From positions 1-64,000 of the forward strand of contig CADECM010000006.1 of assembly GCA_902825845.1 (NCBI GenBank): 64,000 nt of DNA. The letters are read 5' to 3'. The translations under genes and the position numbers were made by a program. The notes beneath the pieces are model-generated. The model did not search any database and was not told the origin of the DNA. It worked only from the letters and a program-made list of their open reading frames with translations. The first letter of the stretch is position 1. Each line of letters starts with the position of its first letter. The DNA comes from an uncultured beta proteobacterium. GTDB taxonomy: Bacteria; Pseudomonadota; Gammaproteobacteria; Burkholderiales; SG8-41. This document shows, in pieces, positions 17,823 through 25,724 of this stretch.

Positions 17823-19199
17823 ATGACCGCAAAACTCGATCTCTTCAAAATCGCCAAGGAAGAACAGGATGGCGATTTGTTCAAATATTTGGACAGCATT
17901 TTCAAACGCTCGAAAATCCAGCCCCGGGGAATCAGCGACGCGGTGATCTGGGAGGGCGGCAGCACCGAGGGGGGCGTCAAACCGGTGGCGCACGCGCTGA
18001 CCGACACCTTTGCCCTGAATGGCACGATCATGGCGCTGGACGTTCTGGGCCTGCCGTTTCTGGGCATTCCGATGATGGCGCAATACCGCCACGACACCAA
18101 ACTGAAACCGCTGGAGTGGTTCGGCAAGATGGACTACACCTGCCTCAAATGGTCGACCGCGGGCGACTTCATGGTGAACGAAGGCGGCAAGAAAGTCGTG
18201 GTCGCGGGCAAATCCGCCAACGCGCCGTTGCGCACCGCCGCCGGCGTGTACTGCAATGTGCGCCCTTACGGCTCGATCACCAGCATTCGTTTCATGCCCG
18301 GCCTGCCCTATTCGCAGGACAACAAAAAATTCGTGGTCGACAAAGCCACCGGCAACATTCACTCCGAAATGAACACGCCGGGTGTGCGCATGGCCTACGC
18401 TGCGCGCCTGTTCCTGAAAATGGTGCACGAGACCGGGCAGATTGGCCGCGTCGCCACCAAGCCGACACAAGCCAAGGAAGACGCGGTCAACGCCGGCATC
18501 ATGCGCTGGCTGTTGCAGGGCACGAAGTTCAAGATGATGCGCCAGTACGCTGTTGATGCCTACGAAGAACACAAGGAAAACGTGGATGCCATTGCCGCGC
18601 TGCTGCCGAAAGACTTCAAGGCCGGCATGGAAAACTGGGGCGGCGAAATCTACGAACACATCTCGGACACCAACTTTGGCCTGCTGCTGCACGACATGAT
18701 GAACCAGCGCGGCTGCGTCGTGTACGCCACCGACCTCGACGGCGACCGCCTGACCGACCTCATGGCCGATGCGCCGGATGTGCTGCGCGCGTGGGGCCAG
18801 CTTGTGCTCAAGCATGTCAAGTCCGACAAGGACATGAAGCAGGTATGGAAGGACATGGGCTTCACCATGACCAACGGCAAGGACATGACCAGCGTGATGT
18901 ACCGAATGGAAGGGGCGCCGATTTACGAACAAACCCTCGGCTCGGCCGATGCCATGCTGCTGCGTTTGCTGGCGGGTGACGAGACCGTAGGCGGCACCAA
19001 AGACCCTTACGATCCGCGCATCCATTTTGTGCTGATCAACGAGGCTTATAAGGCCGCCAACCCCGGCAACAAGCAACTGGCCGACTGGCTGGATGCACAA
19101 CTGGCGACCTTCGACAAAATCTACGCGGGCAAGCGCCCACGCTATCTCGACGGCTATAACAAGCTCAAGGAAACGATCAAGCCCTGGGGCACGAAGTAA
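17823..19199 (+). CDS. Unrecognised 458-residue cytoplasmic protein
   Basis: Starts MTAKLDLFKIAKEEQDGDLF after an SD-like GGAG 9-12 bases upstream. There is no signal peptide or membrane span. It has Gly-rich and charged segments (IWEGGSTEGGVKPVAHAL, YATDLDGDRLTDLM, ENWGGEIYEHISDTNFG), codon use like its neighbours, and a strong terminator 27 bases downstream, so it is a real, probably well expressed, single-gene unit. I do not recognise the family. The DLDGDR segment resembles an acidic metal site but that alone assigns no function. Confidence 0.85.
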   Translation: MTAKLDLFKIAKEEQDGDLFKYLDSIFKRSKIQPRGISDAVIWEGGSTEGGVKPVAHALTDTFALNGTIMALDVLGLPFLGIPMMAQYRHDTKLKPLEWFGKMDYTCLKWSTAGDFMVNEGGKKVVVAGKSANAPLRTAAGVYCNVRPYGSITSIRFMPGLPYSQDNKKFVVDKATGNIHSEMNTPGVRMAYAARLFLKMVHETGQIGRVATKPTQAKEDAVNAGIMRWLLQGTKFKMMRQYAVDAYEEHKENVDAIAALLPKDFKAGMENWGGEIYEHISDTNFGLLLHDMMNQRGCVVYATDLDGDRLTDLMADAPDVLRAWGQLVLKHVKSDKDMKQVWKDMGFTMTNGKDMTSVMYRMEGAPIYEQTLGSADAMLLRLLAGDETVGGTKDPYDPRIHFVLINEAYKAANPGNKQLADWLDAQLATFDKIYAGKRPRYLDGYNKLKETIKPWGTK

Positions 19200-19225
19200 G
19201 CCTGCGGCACGTCGTTGATTGACAG

Positions 19226-19260
19226 CAACGCCCGCCCCGCGCGGGCGTTGTCATTTTGTT
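19226..19260 (+). terminator. Rho-independent terminator after the 458-residue protein gene
   Basis: Perfect 10-bp stem (19226-19235 with 19241-19250, arms CAACGCCCGC and GCGGGCGTTG), 5-base loop, followed by a T-rich run. Confidence 0.85.
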
Positions 19261-19272
19261 GCGGCGGTGCCC

Positions 19273-19806
19273 ATGCTGATCCTGTTTAACAAACCGTACG
19301 GCGTGCTGTGCCAGTTTCGTCCAGTCGCGGGCAAACGCACGCTCAAGGACTTCATCGCACATCCCGGCGTTCATGCCGCCGGCCGCCTCGATGTGGACAG
19401 TGAAGGTCTGCTGGTTCTCACCGACGATGGCCAACAACAGCACCGCATCACCGATCCACGTCATAAACTGCCCAAGACCTATTTCGCGCAAGTGGAAGGC
19501 GTCCCGGATGACGCTGCGCTGAGGCAGCTGCGCAATGGCGTTCACCTGAACGATGGCTTCACGCGCCCAGCCGAGGCCGGTCTCATGGATGCGCCCGCAT
19601 GGCTGTGGCCGCGCGACCCGCCCGTCCGATTTCGCAGGCACATTCCCACCGCCTGGCTGCGCCTGACGTTGCACGAGGGCAAAAACCGCCAGGTGCGGCG
19701 CATGACCGCGGCAGTCGGTCACCCCACGCTGCGCCTCGTTCGCTTCCGTATTGGCCACTGGACGCTGCGGGATTTACCGTCTGGCGCACTGCGGGAATAT
19801 ACGTAA
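19273..19806 (+). CDS. rluE: 23S rRNA pseudouridine synthase (RluE type)
   Basis: A 177-residue RsuA-family pseudouridine synthase. The catalytic Asp40 sits in [13 protein letters not shown], and the C-terminal motif [21 protein letters not shown] is typical of this family. It lacks an N-terminal S4 domain, as in RluE, which modifies U2457 of 23S rRNA in E. coli. Start at 19273 ([10 protein letters not shown]) begins at the first strand of the fold. The stop codon falls in a degenerate copy of the dispersed AT-rich motif. Confidence 0.92.
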   Translation: MLILFNKPYGVLCQFRPVAGKRTLKDFIAHPGVHAAGRLDVDSEGLLVLTDDGQQQHRITDPRHKLPKTYFAQVEGVPDDAALRQLRNGVHLNDGFTRPAEAGLMDAPAWLWPRDPPVRFRRHIPTAWLRLTLHEGKNRQVRRMTAAVGHPTLRLVRFRIGHWTLRDLPSGALREYT

Positions 19807-19832
19807 GTATCTGATATTATTACATTTTTTCC
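19796..19832 (-). repeat. Dispersed AT-rich motif, copy N (degenerate)
   Basis: Read on the minus strand it has AATATCAGATACTTACGTAT, matching the right half of the family consensus and sharing the TTACGTATATT tail with copy C. It contains the rluE stop codon. Confidence 0.4.
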
Positions 19833-19943
19833 ATATGTCATAATGCAGTCAACCAATGTTTCCGTAACTCGTTATTGGACAAGACCGCTTTCACGGTCGG
19901 TCGCTACAGCGACTCTTCAATCAATCTAGTGAGGAATCTAAAA

Positions 19944-20123
19944 ATGAGCAAATTGTTCGCAACGCTTCTGGCTGCTGTTTTTGCTGCTGCGACCGTAACC
20001 CCGGTTATCGCTGCTGACACCAAAGGCGACGCCAAAATGGAAGCCAAGGACGATAGCAAGAAAAAAGACACCAAGAAAAAAGCTGACAAGAAAGCTGAAA
20101 AGAAAGCTGAAGACAAGAAGTAA
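19944..20123 (+). CDS. Small secreted Lys/Asp-rich protein
   Basis: A 59-residue protein with a clear signal peptide (MSKLFATLLAAVFAAATVTP, cleavage probably after VIAA) and a mature part made almost only of Lys, Asp, Glu and Ala, including KKADKKAEKKAEDKK. Ribosome-binding site GAGGAA is 7 bases upstream. A strong terminator follows 20 bases after the stop. The mature peptide should be disordered and highly charged; similar short secreted proteins are often left unannotated and I know no proven role. Confidence 0.75.
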   Translation: MSKLFATLLAAVFAAATVTPVIAADTKGDAKMEAKDDSKKKDTKKKADKKAEKKAEDKK

Positions 20124-20142
20124 TTTTTCGCTTGCGCAGCAC

Positions 20143-20173
20143 AAGGCAGGGTCCGACAGGACCCTGCCTTTTT
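20143..20173 (+). terminator. Rho-independent terminator after the Lys-rich protein gene
   Basis: Perfect 12-bp stem (20143-20154 with 20159-20170, arms AAGGCAGGGTCC and GGACCCTGCCTT), 4-base loop GACA, then a short T run. Confidence 0.9.
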
Positions 20174-20239
20174 CATTTGCGGCGTTGCTGGCGTTACAAT
20201 AGCTCCCTTTTGTAGAACTCCCGCTGAAGCCACCGCCCC

Positions 20240-21379
20240 ATGAGCGCCAAGCAGAAAATCGTCGTCGGCCTGTCCGGCGGCGTTGATTCCTCGGTCGCTG
20301 CCTTGCTGCTGAAACAGCAGGGCTACGACGTCGTGGGCCTGTTCATGAAGAACTGGGAAGACGACGACAGCGACGAACACTGTTCGTCGCGCCAGGACTT
20401 GATCGATGCGGTATCGGTGGCGGACACGATCGGCATCGACATCGAACAGGTGAATTTCTCCGCGGAATACAAAGAACGTGTCTTCAGCGAATTCCTCTCC
20501 GAGTATAAAGCCGGCCGCACGCCCAATCCCGATGTTCTGTGCAATGCCGAGATCAAGTTCAAGGCGTTTCTCGATCATGCGCTGGCGATGGGCGCCGAAC
20601 GCATCGCCACCGGGCACTACGCGCAGGTGCGCGAACGTGACGGCCTGTTCGAATTGCTGCGTGCCGATGATGGCAGCAAGGATCAAAGCTATTTCCTTTA
20701 CCGCCTGAATCAGGCGCAACTCTCCAGAACCGTGTTTCCGCTGGGGCACCTGAACAAGACCACAGTGCGCGACATTGCACGCAAGGCCGGGCTCGCCACG
20801 CACGACAAGAAGGATTCCACCGGCATCTGTTTCATCGGCGAACGGCCGTTCCGTGAATTTCTGAACCGCTACATACCGGCCAATCCCGGCGACATCTGCA
20901 TGATCGACGGCACCACCGTGGGCCGCCACAACGGCCTGATGTTTTACACCCTGGGCCAGCGCCAGGGTCTGGGCATCGGCGGCACGCGCAGCGGCGACGG
21001 CGACGCGTGGTACGTCGCCGAGAAAGACTTGGTGAACAACCGCCTGATCGTGGTGCAGGGTCACGATCATGCACGGCTGTTTACCGACCACCTCACCGCG
21101 GTGAATTTGAGCTGGGTGAGCGGGCGTACGCCGCACACGGGCTGGGTCTACGGCGCGAAAACGCGCTACCGTCAAAAGGATGCGCCGTGCGTCATCGCCG
21201 CCGCCACGCGCTTGAGTTGTGCCGTCGAGTTCGCCGAGCCGCAATGGGCGGTCACACCCGGCCAATCCGTGGTGGTGTATGAAAGCAACGTTTGCCTGGG
21301 CGGCGGCATCATTGAATCCGCCACGCTCACCGATGCGGCCGCCGAGGCAATCCGCCTGCGTCAGCAATCCTGCCCCTAA
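20240..21379 (+). CDS. mnmA: tRNA-specific 2-thiouridylase MnmA
   Basis: A 379-residue PP-loop ATPase that thiolates U34 in tRNA-Glu, -Gln and -Lys. The ATP loop is [11 protein letters not shown] (10-20); Cys101 in [11 protein letters not shown] is the nucleophile and Cys197 in [10 protein letters not shown] the persulfide-carrying partner. Length is standard. It lies 99 bases upstream of the glutaredoxin-DinB selenoprotein gene on the same strand, so a shared transcript is possible, though no functional tie is required. Confidence 0.97.
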   Translation: MSAKQKIVVGLSGGVDSSVAALLLKQQGYDVVGLFMKNWEDDDSDEHCSSRQDLIDAVSVADTIGIDIEQVNFSAEYKERVFSEFLSEYKAGRTPNPDVLCNAEIKFKAFLDHALAMGAERIATGHYAQVRERDGLFELLRADDGSKDQSYFLYRLNQAQLSRTVFPLGHLNKTTVRDIARKAGLATHDKKDSTGICFIGERPFREFLNRYIPANPGDICMIDGTTVGRHNGLMFYTLGQRQGLGIGGTRSGDGDAWYVAEKDLVNNRLIVVQGHDHARLFTDHLTAVNLSWVSGRTPHTGWVYGAKTRYRQKDAPCVIAAATRLSCAVEFAEPQWAVTPGQSVVVYESNVCLGGGIIESATLTDAAAEAIRLRQQSCP

Positions 21380-21478
21380 ACCCTTGCGCCCAACCTGGCC
21401 CGGGTTTTCCGCCGACAAACTTGACTGTTTTTGTCCGGCAAGAGTAGTCTTCTCCCCTCACCCAACCGGAGAAACACC

Positions 21479-22252
21479 ATGAACGCACCCGCTGAAAAAT
21501 TCATTCTCTTCCTGCAGCCGGGGTGAAGCTCCTGCCTCCGAGCGAAAGAGTTTCTTTCGAAAAAGAAGATTGACCACGAAGTTGTTGATGTACTGAACGA
21601 TCCGGGTGGGCGCGAGCGCCTGCTGGCACTCGGGCTGCGCAATGTGCCGGTGGTGTCCAAGGGCAAGAATTACGTATTCGGCCAGAAGCTCGAAGACGTT
21701 GCCGAGTTTGTCGGCCTCGAAGGAACGGGCCACACCCCGCTGCCGCCCGAGCAACTCGTCAAAAAATGGCTGATCGCGCTGCGCGCTGCACAGCGTTACG
21801 TGCGCCAGCTTTCGCCGCAGCAATTGCAGGAAGACGTGATTCCCAATCGTCCGCGCAAGATACGCATCATGAGCCATCACATCTTCCGCATCTGCGAGTC
21901 GTATCTGGACAGCGTGGAAAAAGGCATCGACTACGCGGTGGGCGATGCCAACAAGCCACCGGCGGACGGCACCTGCACGACTGGCGACCAGATTGCCGCT
22001 TACGGCGAAGGCGTGATCGCGCGTCTTGAAAAATGGTGGGCGGGCATGGCCGACAAATCGTTGAAGGCCGACGTGTCCACTTACTACGGCAAGCAACCCA
22101 TGCACGTGGTGTTCGAACGCTCCACCTGGCATTCGGCACAACATGGCCGGCAACTGATCCATGTACTCGAACGTTATGGCATTAAACCCGACCAGCCGCT
22201 CACCGCGGATGATCTGGCGGGCCTGCCGCTGCCGGAACGCCTGTTCGAATAA
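21479..22252 (+). CDS. Selenoprotein candidate: glutaredoxin-like domain with Sec16 fused to DinB-like domain
   Basis: The frame starts at ATG 21479 (SD GGAG 7 bases upstream), meets TGA at 21524-21526 and continues open to 22252, 257 residues if TGA is read as selenocysteine. The N-terminal 80 residues look like a glutaredoxin/thioredoxin fold: strand KFILFLQPG, then U16-S-S-C19 where glutaredoxins have CxxC, helix, and cis-Pro57 in RNVPVVS. Residues 90-257 look like a DinB-type four-helix bundle: MSHHIFRI (His133/134) and WHSAQHGRQL (His218, His222) fit the three-His metal site. DinB proteins include thiol-dependent isomerases and transferases. selA, selB and selC lie within 7 kb, and a SECIS-like hairpin follows the TGA. 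A caller that stops at TGA would report only a fragment starting near 21644. Confidence 0.85.
21524..21559 (+). promoter_or_regulatory. Sec codon TGA and bacterial SECIS-like hairpin of the Grx-DinB gene
   Basis: TGA at 21524-21526. Downstream a perfect 7-bp stem pairs 21543-21549 (CGAAAGA) with 21553-21559 (TCTTTCG); the loop is GTT, its G 24 bases after the TGA. Bacterial SECIS elements are hairpins just after the UGA with a G at the start of the apical loop about 16-37 bases away, which this fits. Confidence 0.7.
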
Positions 22253-22270
22253 ATCGACGGCACTGGACGC

Positions 22271-22300
22271 AAAAAGCCGCGCCTCACCGCGCGGCTTTTT
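22271..22300. terminator. Bidirectional terminator between the two selenoprotein genes
   Basis: Perfect 12-bp stem (22271-22282 with 22289-22300, arms AAAAAGCCGCGC and GCGCGGCTTTTT), 6-base loop. The A run before and T run after it let it work for both convergent genes. Confidence 0.9.
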
Positions 22301-22308
22301 GTTTCGGA

Positions 22309-22345
22309 AAATATACGTAAATTATTGATTTTAAATATTTTTTTA
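22309..22345 (-). repeat. Dispersed AT-rich motif, copy C
   Basis: On the minus strand: ATTTAAAATCAATAATTTAC. It begins at the TAA stop of the UGSC-family gene (22343-22345) and continues downstream of it. Confidence 0.6.
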
Positions 22346-24109
22346 TGCCGACCCCTTTGGCGCCATTTCGGCACGCAAGGCGCTCCAATTGTCCGGCAGC
22401 ACCACCCTGCGACTGGTCGGCACGCCCTGCACGTGGTTGCACACAAAACCCTTCGATTGATTGCGCCCCGCATCGCCCGCCACCACGATGCCGATCCACT
22501 CCGGCTTTTGAAACACCGGTACCAGCCGATCGGGATCCTCCGACAGCGCGTATTCCAGCGGCAGCAAACCCTGCTTCACGTTGTTGGCAATGCGGAACCC
22601 GGTGAGCCCCGCGCCGTAGGCATAGCGCTCCGCATCGCGCGCGCTGATCTTCACGTGTTGGTAAAAATAGTTGCGGATATCGTCCTTGCTCCAGCCATTC
22701 TGCGCAAACACTTTGGCGATCGACGGCCCCAGCATGATCAGCGGATGCCAGTTGGCGTAACACATGCCGATTGCGGTCCAGTAACCGCACGCGCGCTGGC
22801 CAATCACGTCCGCCAACAGCGCTGCGTGTTCGTCGGCGCGCTCGCTTTGCGAATACACCGGCGCGCTGATTGCCACCACGCTCTGCACGGTCACCACATT
22901 GTCGCCCGCTTCAAAACCGCGATCCACGCTGTACGGCTGCCAGCCCAGTTCCGCCACTGCGTCTTCGTTCTCCGCTGCCGCCACCAGAAAACTCTGGCCG
23001 ATACTGCCCTTGTCCGCGCCTTCCGGCCCGTGGGTAAAGCCCGCGATATTACGCAGCAGCAGCCGCAAAAACCGCCCGACGCTGGTGTTGGGCTGGCGCC
23101 CCATGCGCATCACGCCCTGTCCCGCATTGAACCCCAATTCCTTCACGATGGGTCCGCTCAGCACGATCAACGACTCCCAGCCCGGCGTCGAACCGGCATC
23201 CTCGATCTTGTATTCAGGGGCGCATACCGCCTCGACCACCGCCAGCAGTATGGGCATGTATTCGGGACGGCAACCGGCCATGACGCCATTCACCGCAATG
23301 TTCCACACCGTCGCCTCGCGATTGGCCGGCGGCATCACGCCGATTACCTCGTCGGGATCGCGCGCGGTAAATTTCAGAAACCTTGCAATGCGATCCAGCG
23401 TAGGCGGCACCACCGGCATGCCATCCGACCAGCCCATCTCATGAAAATGTTCCTGCACGTCATCGAAACTGCCGCGAAATATCGTGTCACGCGGTTCCGG
23501 CGTCAGTGTTTCGGGTTCGGCTTCAGCGCGCTGAATCGGCCTCGACAGCCCCGCAATCACGCGTGGCAGCAGTTGCGAAATCACCTGTTCGCGTAATTGC
23601 GCCTTGCTCTGCGTCATCGGCACGCCGGGGAATTCCGCGATTGCCATGTCGGGCAAGCCTAATCCCTTGGCCACCACTGCCGCCTGCTTCAGGAATCCGC
23701 TCGAAATCACCGACACCGACGGAACGCCTGCGCGCTCCACCGCCGCACTCGCCCGCAACACGGCGGGCGTGCAGGCGCCTCAAGCCCCTATGCCGGAAAT
23801 GACCGCATCGATTTTATGTTCCTGCAGCAACGATGGCACTTTCGCCACCAGTTCACGCTGATTTGGCCCGTGCAGATTGCCAAAAGTATCGTAAGTGACA
23901 AAACGGATGCCGGGATAGCGACGCGTCAGCTCTTCGCGCAAAATCGGAAACCACTCCTCGCCCCGAAACAGGTAATCCCAGGTTTCGCCGATGACCTTGT
24001 TGCTCAGATCGGCCACGCGCTCGACCGGCGCGCGCGTGGCATAGGCGGGTTTGCCGAGCGGCCACACCACATCGCATGCGGGCTCGCTCGAGTAAGAATG
24101 TTCAGTCAT
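22343..24109 (-). CDS. UGSC-family selenoprotein candidate with U-G-A-C motif
   Basis: Two open frames in the same minus-strand frame (from 24109 and down to 22343) are separated only by TGA at 23782-23780. Read through, they give a 588-residue protein with VISGIGA-U110-G-A-C113-TPAVLRAS. This is the motif of UGSC proteins, a family described from metagenomes whose members carry either Sec or Cys in a redox motif before a helix. The downstream part (about 200-588) has conserved-looking blocks such as GWSDGMPVVPPT, NGVMAGCRPEYMP and GFTHGPEGADKGS. Function is unknown; a redox or thiol-transfer role is inferred from the UxxC motif. Start at 24109 (MTEHSYSS) is the first ATG; no good SD is seen. 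Divergent from selA. Confidence 0.85.
23750..23782 (-). promoter_or_regulatory. Sec codon TGA and bacterial SECIS-like hairpin of the UGSC gene
   Basis: On the minus strand the TGA (23782-23780) is followed by a perfect 7-bp stem, 23769-23763 (CGCCCGC) with 23756-23750 (GCGGGCG), and a 6-base loop CGTGTT whose G lies 19 bases after the TGA. The stem can extend by three pairs past a small bulge. The distance and loop G fit bacterial SECIS rules. Confidence 0.65.
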
Positions 24110-24275
24110 GGTGCATACACGCTTGAAAGTTGCCAATAAGTGACGAATTTGAGCATAGCATGCACCCTGTTCTTTGCGCTAAAATTGCCTTCCCTTTCGA
24201 ACCTGCACTGACACACCTTTCCTCCATGTTCGCGCTGCGCATTCAGGCATTGGCCGTTCCGGAGTCACCACCCGC

Positions 24276-25691
24276 ATGGTGAATCCGGATCAAGCCGCGC
24301 GTCGCGCGCTTCCCTCGGTAGACCGGCTTCTTTCCACGGAAGCGGTATCGGCGCTGATCGGGCAGTTCGGCCGCATGCTGACGGTTGATGTGATTCGCGA
24401 TCTTTTGCAGGCGCAGCGCGACAAACTGGCGCAGGACAACAACCATTTCGCGTTCGACGAAGCCGCGTTTGTTGCCGCCTGCCGCGACGAAGTCGGCAAA
24501 CGCAATCAGCCGTCGTTGCGTCCGGTGTTCAATCTCACCGGTACGGTATTGCACACCAACCTCGGCCGCGCACTGATGCCGCAGTCGGTGGCCGACGCGG
24601 TGATGACCGCGATGACGCGTCCGGTCAATCTCGAATTCGATCTCGGCGGTGGCGCACGCGGCGAACGCGACACCCATGTCGAAAAATGGATCACACGGCT
24701 CGCCGGCGGCGACGGCGCGGTGGTGGTCAACAACAATGCCGCGGCGGTGTACCTTGTGCTCAATACGCTGGGCGCAAAAAGGGAAGTGCTGGTGTCGCGC
24801 GGCGAGCTGATCGAAATCGGCGGCGCATTCCGCATCCCCGACATCATGAAGCGCGCGGGCGTCAAACTGATTGAAGTCGGCGCCACCAACCGCACGCATC
24901 TCAAGGATTTCGCCGAAGCGATCACCCCGCGCACCGCCGCGATCATGAAGGTGCATACCAGCAACTACGCGATTCAGGGCTTCACCTCGGCCGTGCCGGA
25001 GCCCGATCTGGCTCAACTCGCGCACGACCACGGTATGCCGTACATCGTCGACCTCGGCAGTGGCATGCTGGTCAATCTGGAAGACTACGGCCTGCCGCAT
25101 GAACCCACGCCAAAAGAAGCGCTCGCCAATGGCGCCGATCTGGTCACCTTCAGCGGCGACAAATTGCTGGGCGGCCCGCAAGCCGGCCTGATGGTGGGGA
25201 AAAAGGATTTGATCGCGCGCATTCGCAGGAATCCCATGAAGCGCGCGCTGCGCGTGGACAAGATCACGCTGGCCGCGCTCGACGCACTGCTGCGCCTCTA
25301 CACGCATCCTGAAAAACTGCGCGAGGAAGTCACCACCCTGCGCCTGCTGACACGCACACGCGACGACATCCGGGTGCAGGCCGAACGCGTGCTGCCGCAC
25401 CTGCAGGCGGCACTTGGCGAACGCGCTCAGGCCGCAGTCATCGACTGCGGCAGCCAGATTGGCAGCGGCTCGCTGCCGGTGGACTCGTTACCCAGCGCCG
25501 GCATTGCAATCACGCCGGCTGGAAAACGCCGGGGATCCTTTGCGGACAAACTATCGCTCGCGTTCCGCGCGTTGCCGGTGCCGGTGATTGGACATATCCG
25601 CGATGGCGCTTTCATACTCGATCTGCGCTGCCTGGATGCCCGGCACGAAGCGGAGTTCCTGCACCAGTTACCGCAACTACGCTTTTCATAA
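24276..25691 (+). CDS. selA: L-seryl-tRNA(Sec) selenium transferase SelA
   Basis: A 471-residue PLP enzyme that converts Ser-tRNA(Sec) to Sec-tRNA(Sec) with selenophosphate. The N-terminal tRNA-binding domain is followed by the fold-type I PLP core: FNLTGTVLHTNLGRA, VVVNNNAAAV, and Lys296 in FSGDKLLGGPQAG as the Schiff-base lysine (E. coli Lys295). Length is close to E. coli SelA (463). selB follows 33 bases downstream. The 166-base gap to the divergent UGSC gene should hold both promoters; no clear box was found. Confidence 0.97.
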   Translation: MVNPDQAARRALPSVDRLLSTEAVSALIGQFGRMLTVDVIRDLLQAQRDKLAQDNNHFAFDEAAFVAACRDEVGKRNQPSLRPVFNLTGTVLHTNLGRALMPQSVADAVMTAMTRPVNLEFDLGGGARGERDTHVEKWITRLAGGDGAVVVNNNAAAVYLVLNTLGAKREVLVSRGELIEIGGAFRIPDIMKRAGVKLIEVGATNRTHLKDFAEAITPRTAAIMKVHTSNYAIQGFTSAVPEPDLAQLAHDHGMPYIVDLGSGMLVNLEDYGLPHEPTPKEALANGADLVTFSGDKLLGGPQAGLMVGKKDLIARIRRNPMKRALRVDKITLAALDALLRLYTHPEKLREEVTTLRLLTRTRDDIRVQAERVLPHLQAALGERAQAAVIDCGSQIGSGSLPVDSLPSAGIAITPAGKRRGSFADKLSLAFRALPVPVIGHIRDGAFILDLRCLDARHEAEFLHQLPQLRFS

Positions 25692-25695
25692 AGTT

Positions 25696-25720
25696 GTTTA
25701 AAAACAAATACTTACAATAA
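25696..25720 (+). repeat. Dispersed AT-rich motif, copy D
   Basis: Core GTTTAAAAACAAATACTTAC, in the 33-base selA-selB gap, ending just before the selB ATG. It occupies the place where a ribosome-binding site would be, and none is visible. Confidence 0.75.
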
Positions 25721-25724
25721 CACA

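Noticed and set aside
17775-19100. Long minus-strand frame opposite the 458-residue protein
   Set aside because: Composition (Val/His/Arg/Gln) is that of a shadow frame and there is no SD or family pattern; the plus-strand frame has SD and terminator.
21392-21410. Terminator after mnmA
   Set aside because: Six-pair stem with a G-T pair and only a short T run; too weak to support.
19904-21418. Long minus-strand frame opposite mnmA
   Set aside because: mnmA on the plus strand has all catalytic residues; the antisense product has no recognisable fold.
21644-22252. Separate gene starting at GTG 21644 (DinB-like protein alone)
   Set aside because: The frame upstream is open back to the TGA and then to an ATG with SD, and it encodes a glutaredoxin-like fold with U-S-S-C; read-through in a selABC-bearing locus explains the data better.
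23780-24136. Short independent protein ending at TGA 23780
   Set aside because: The following same-frame sequence continues the UGSC motif directly (U-G-A-C), and a SECIS-like hairpin follows.
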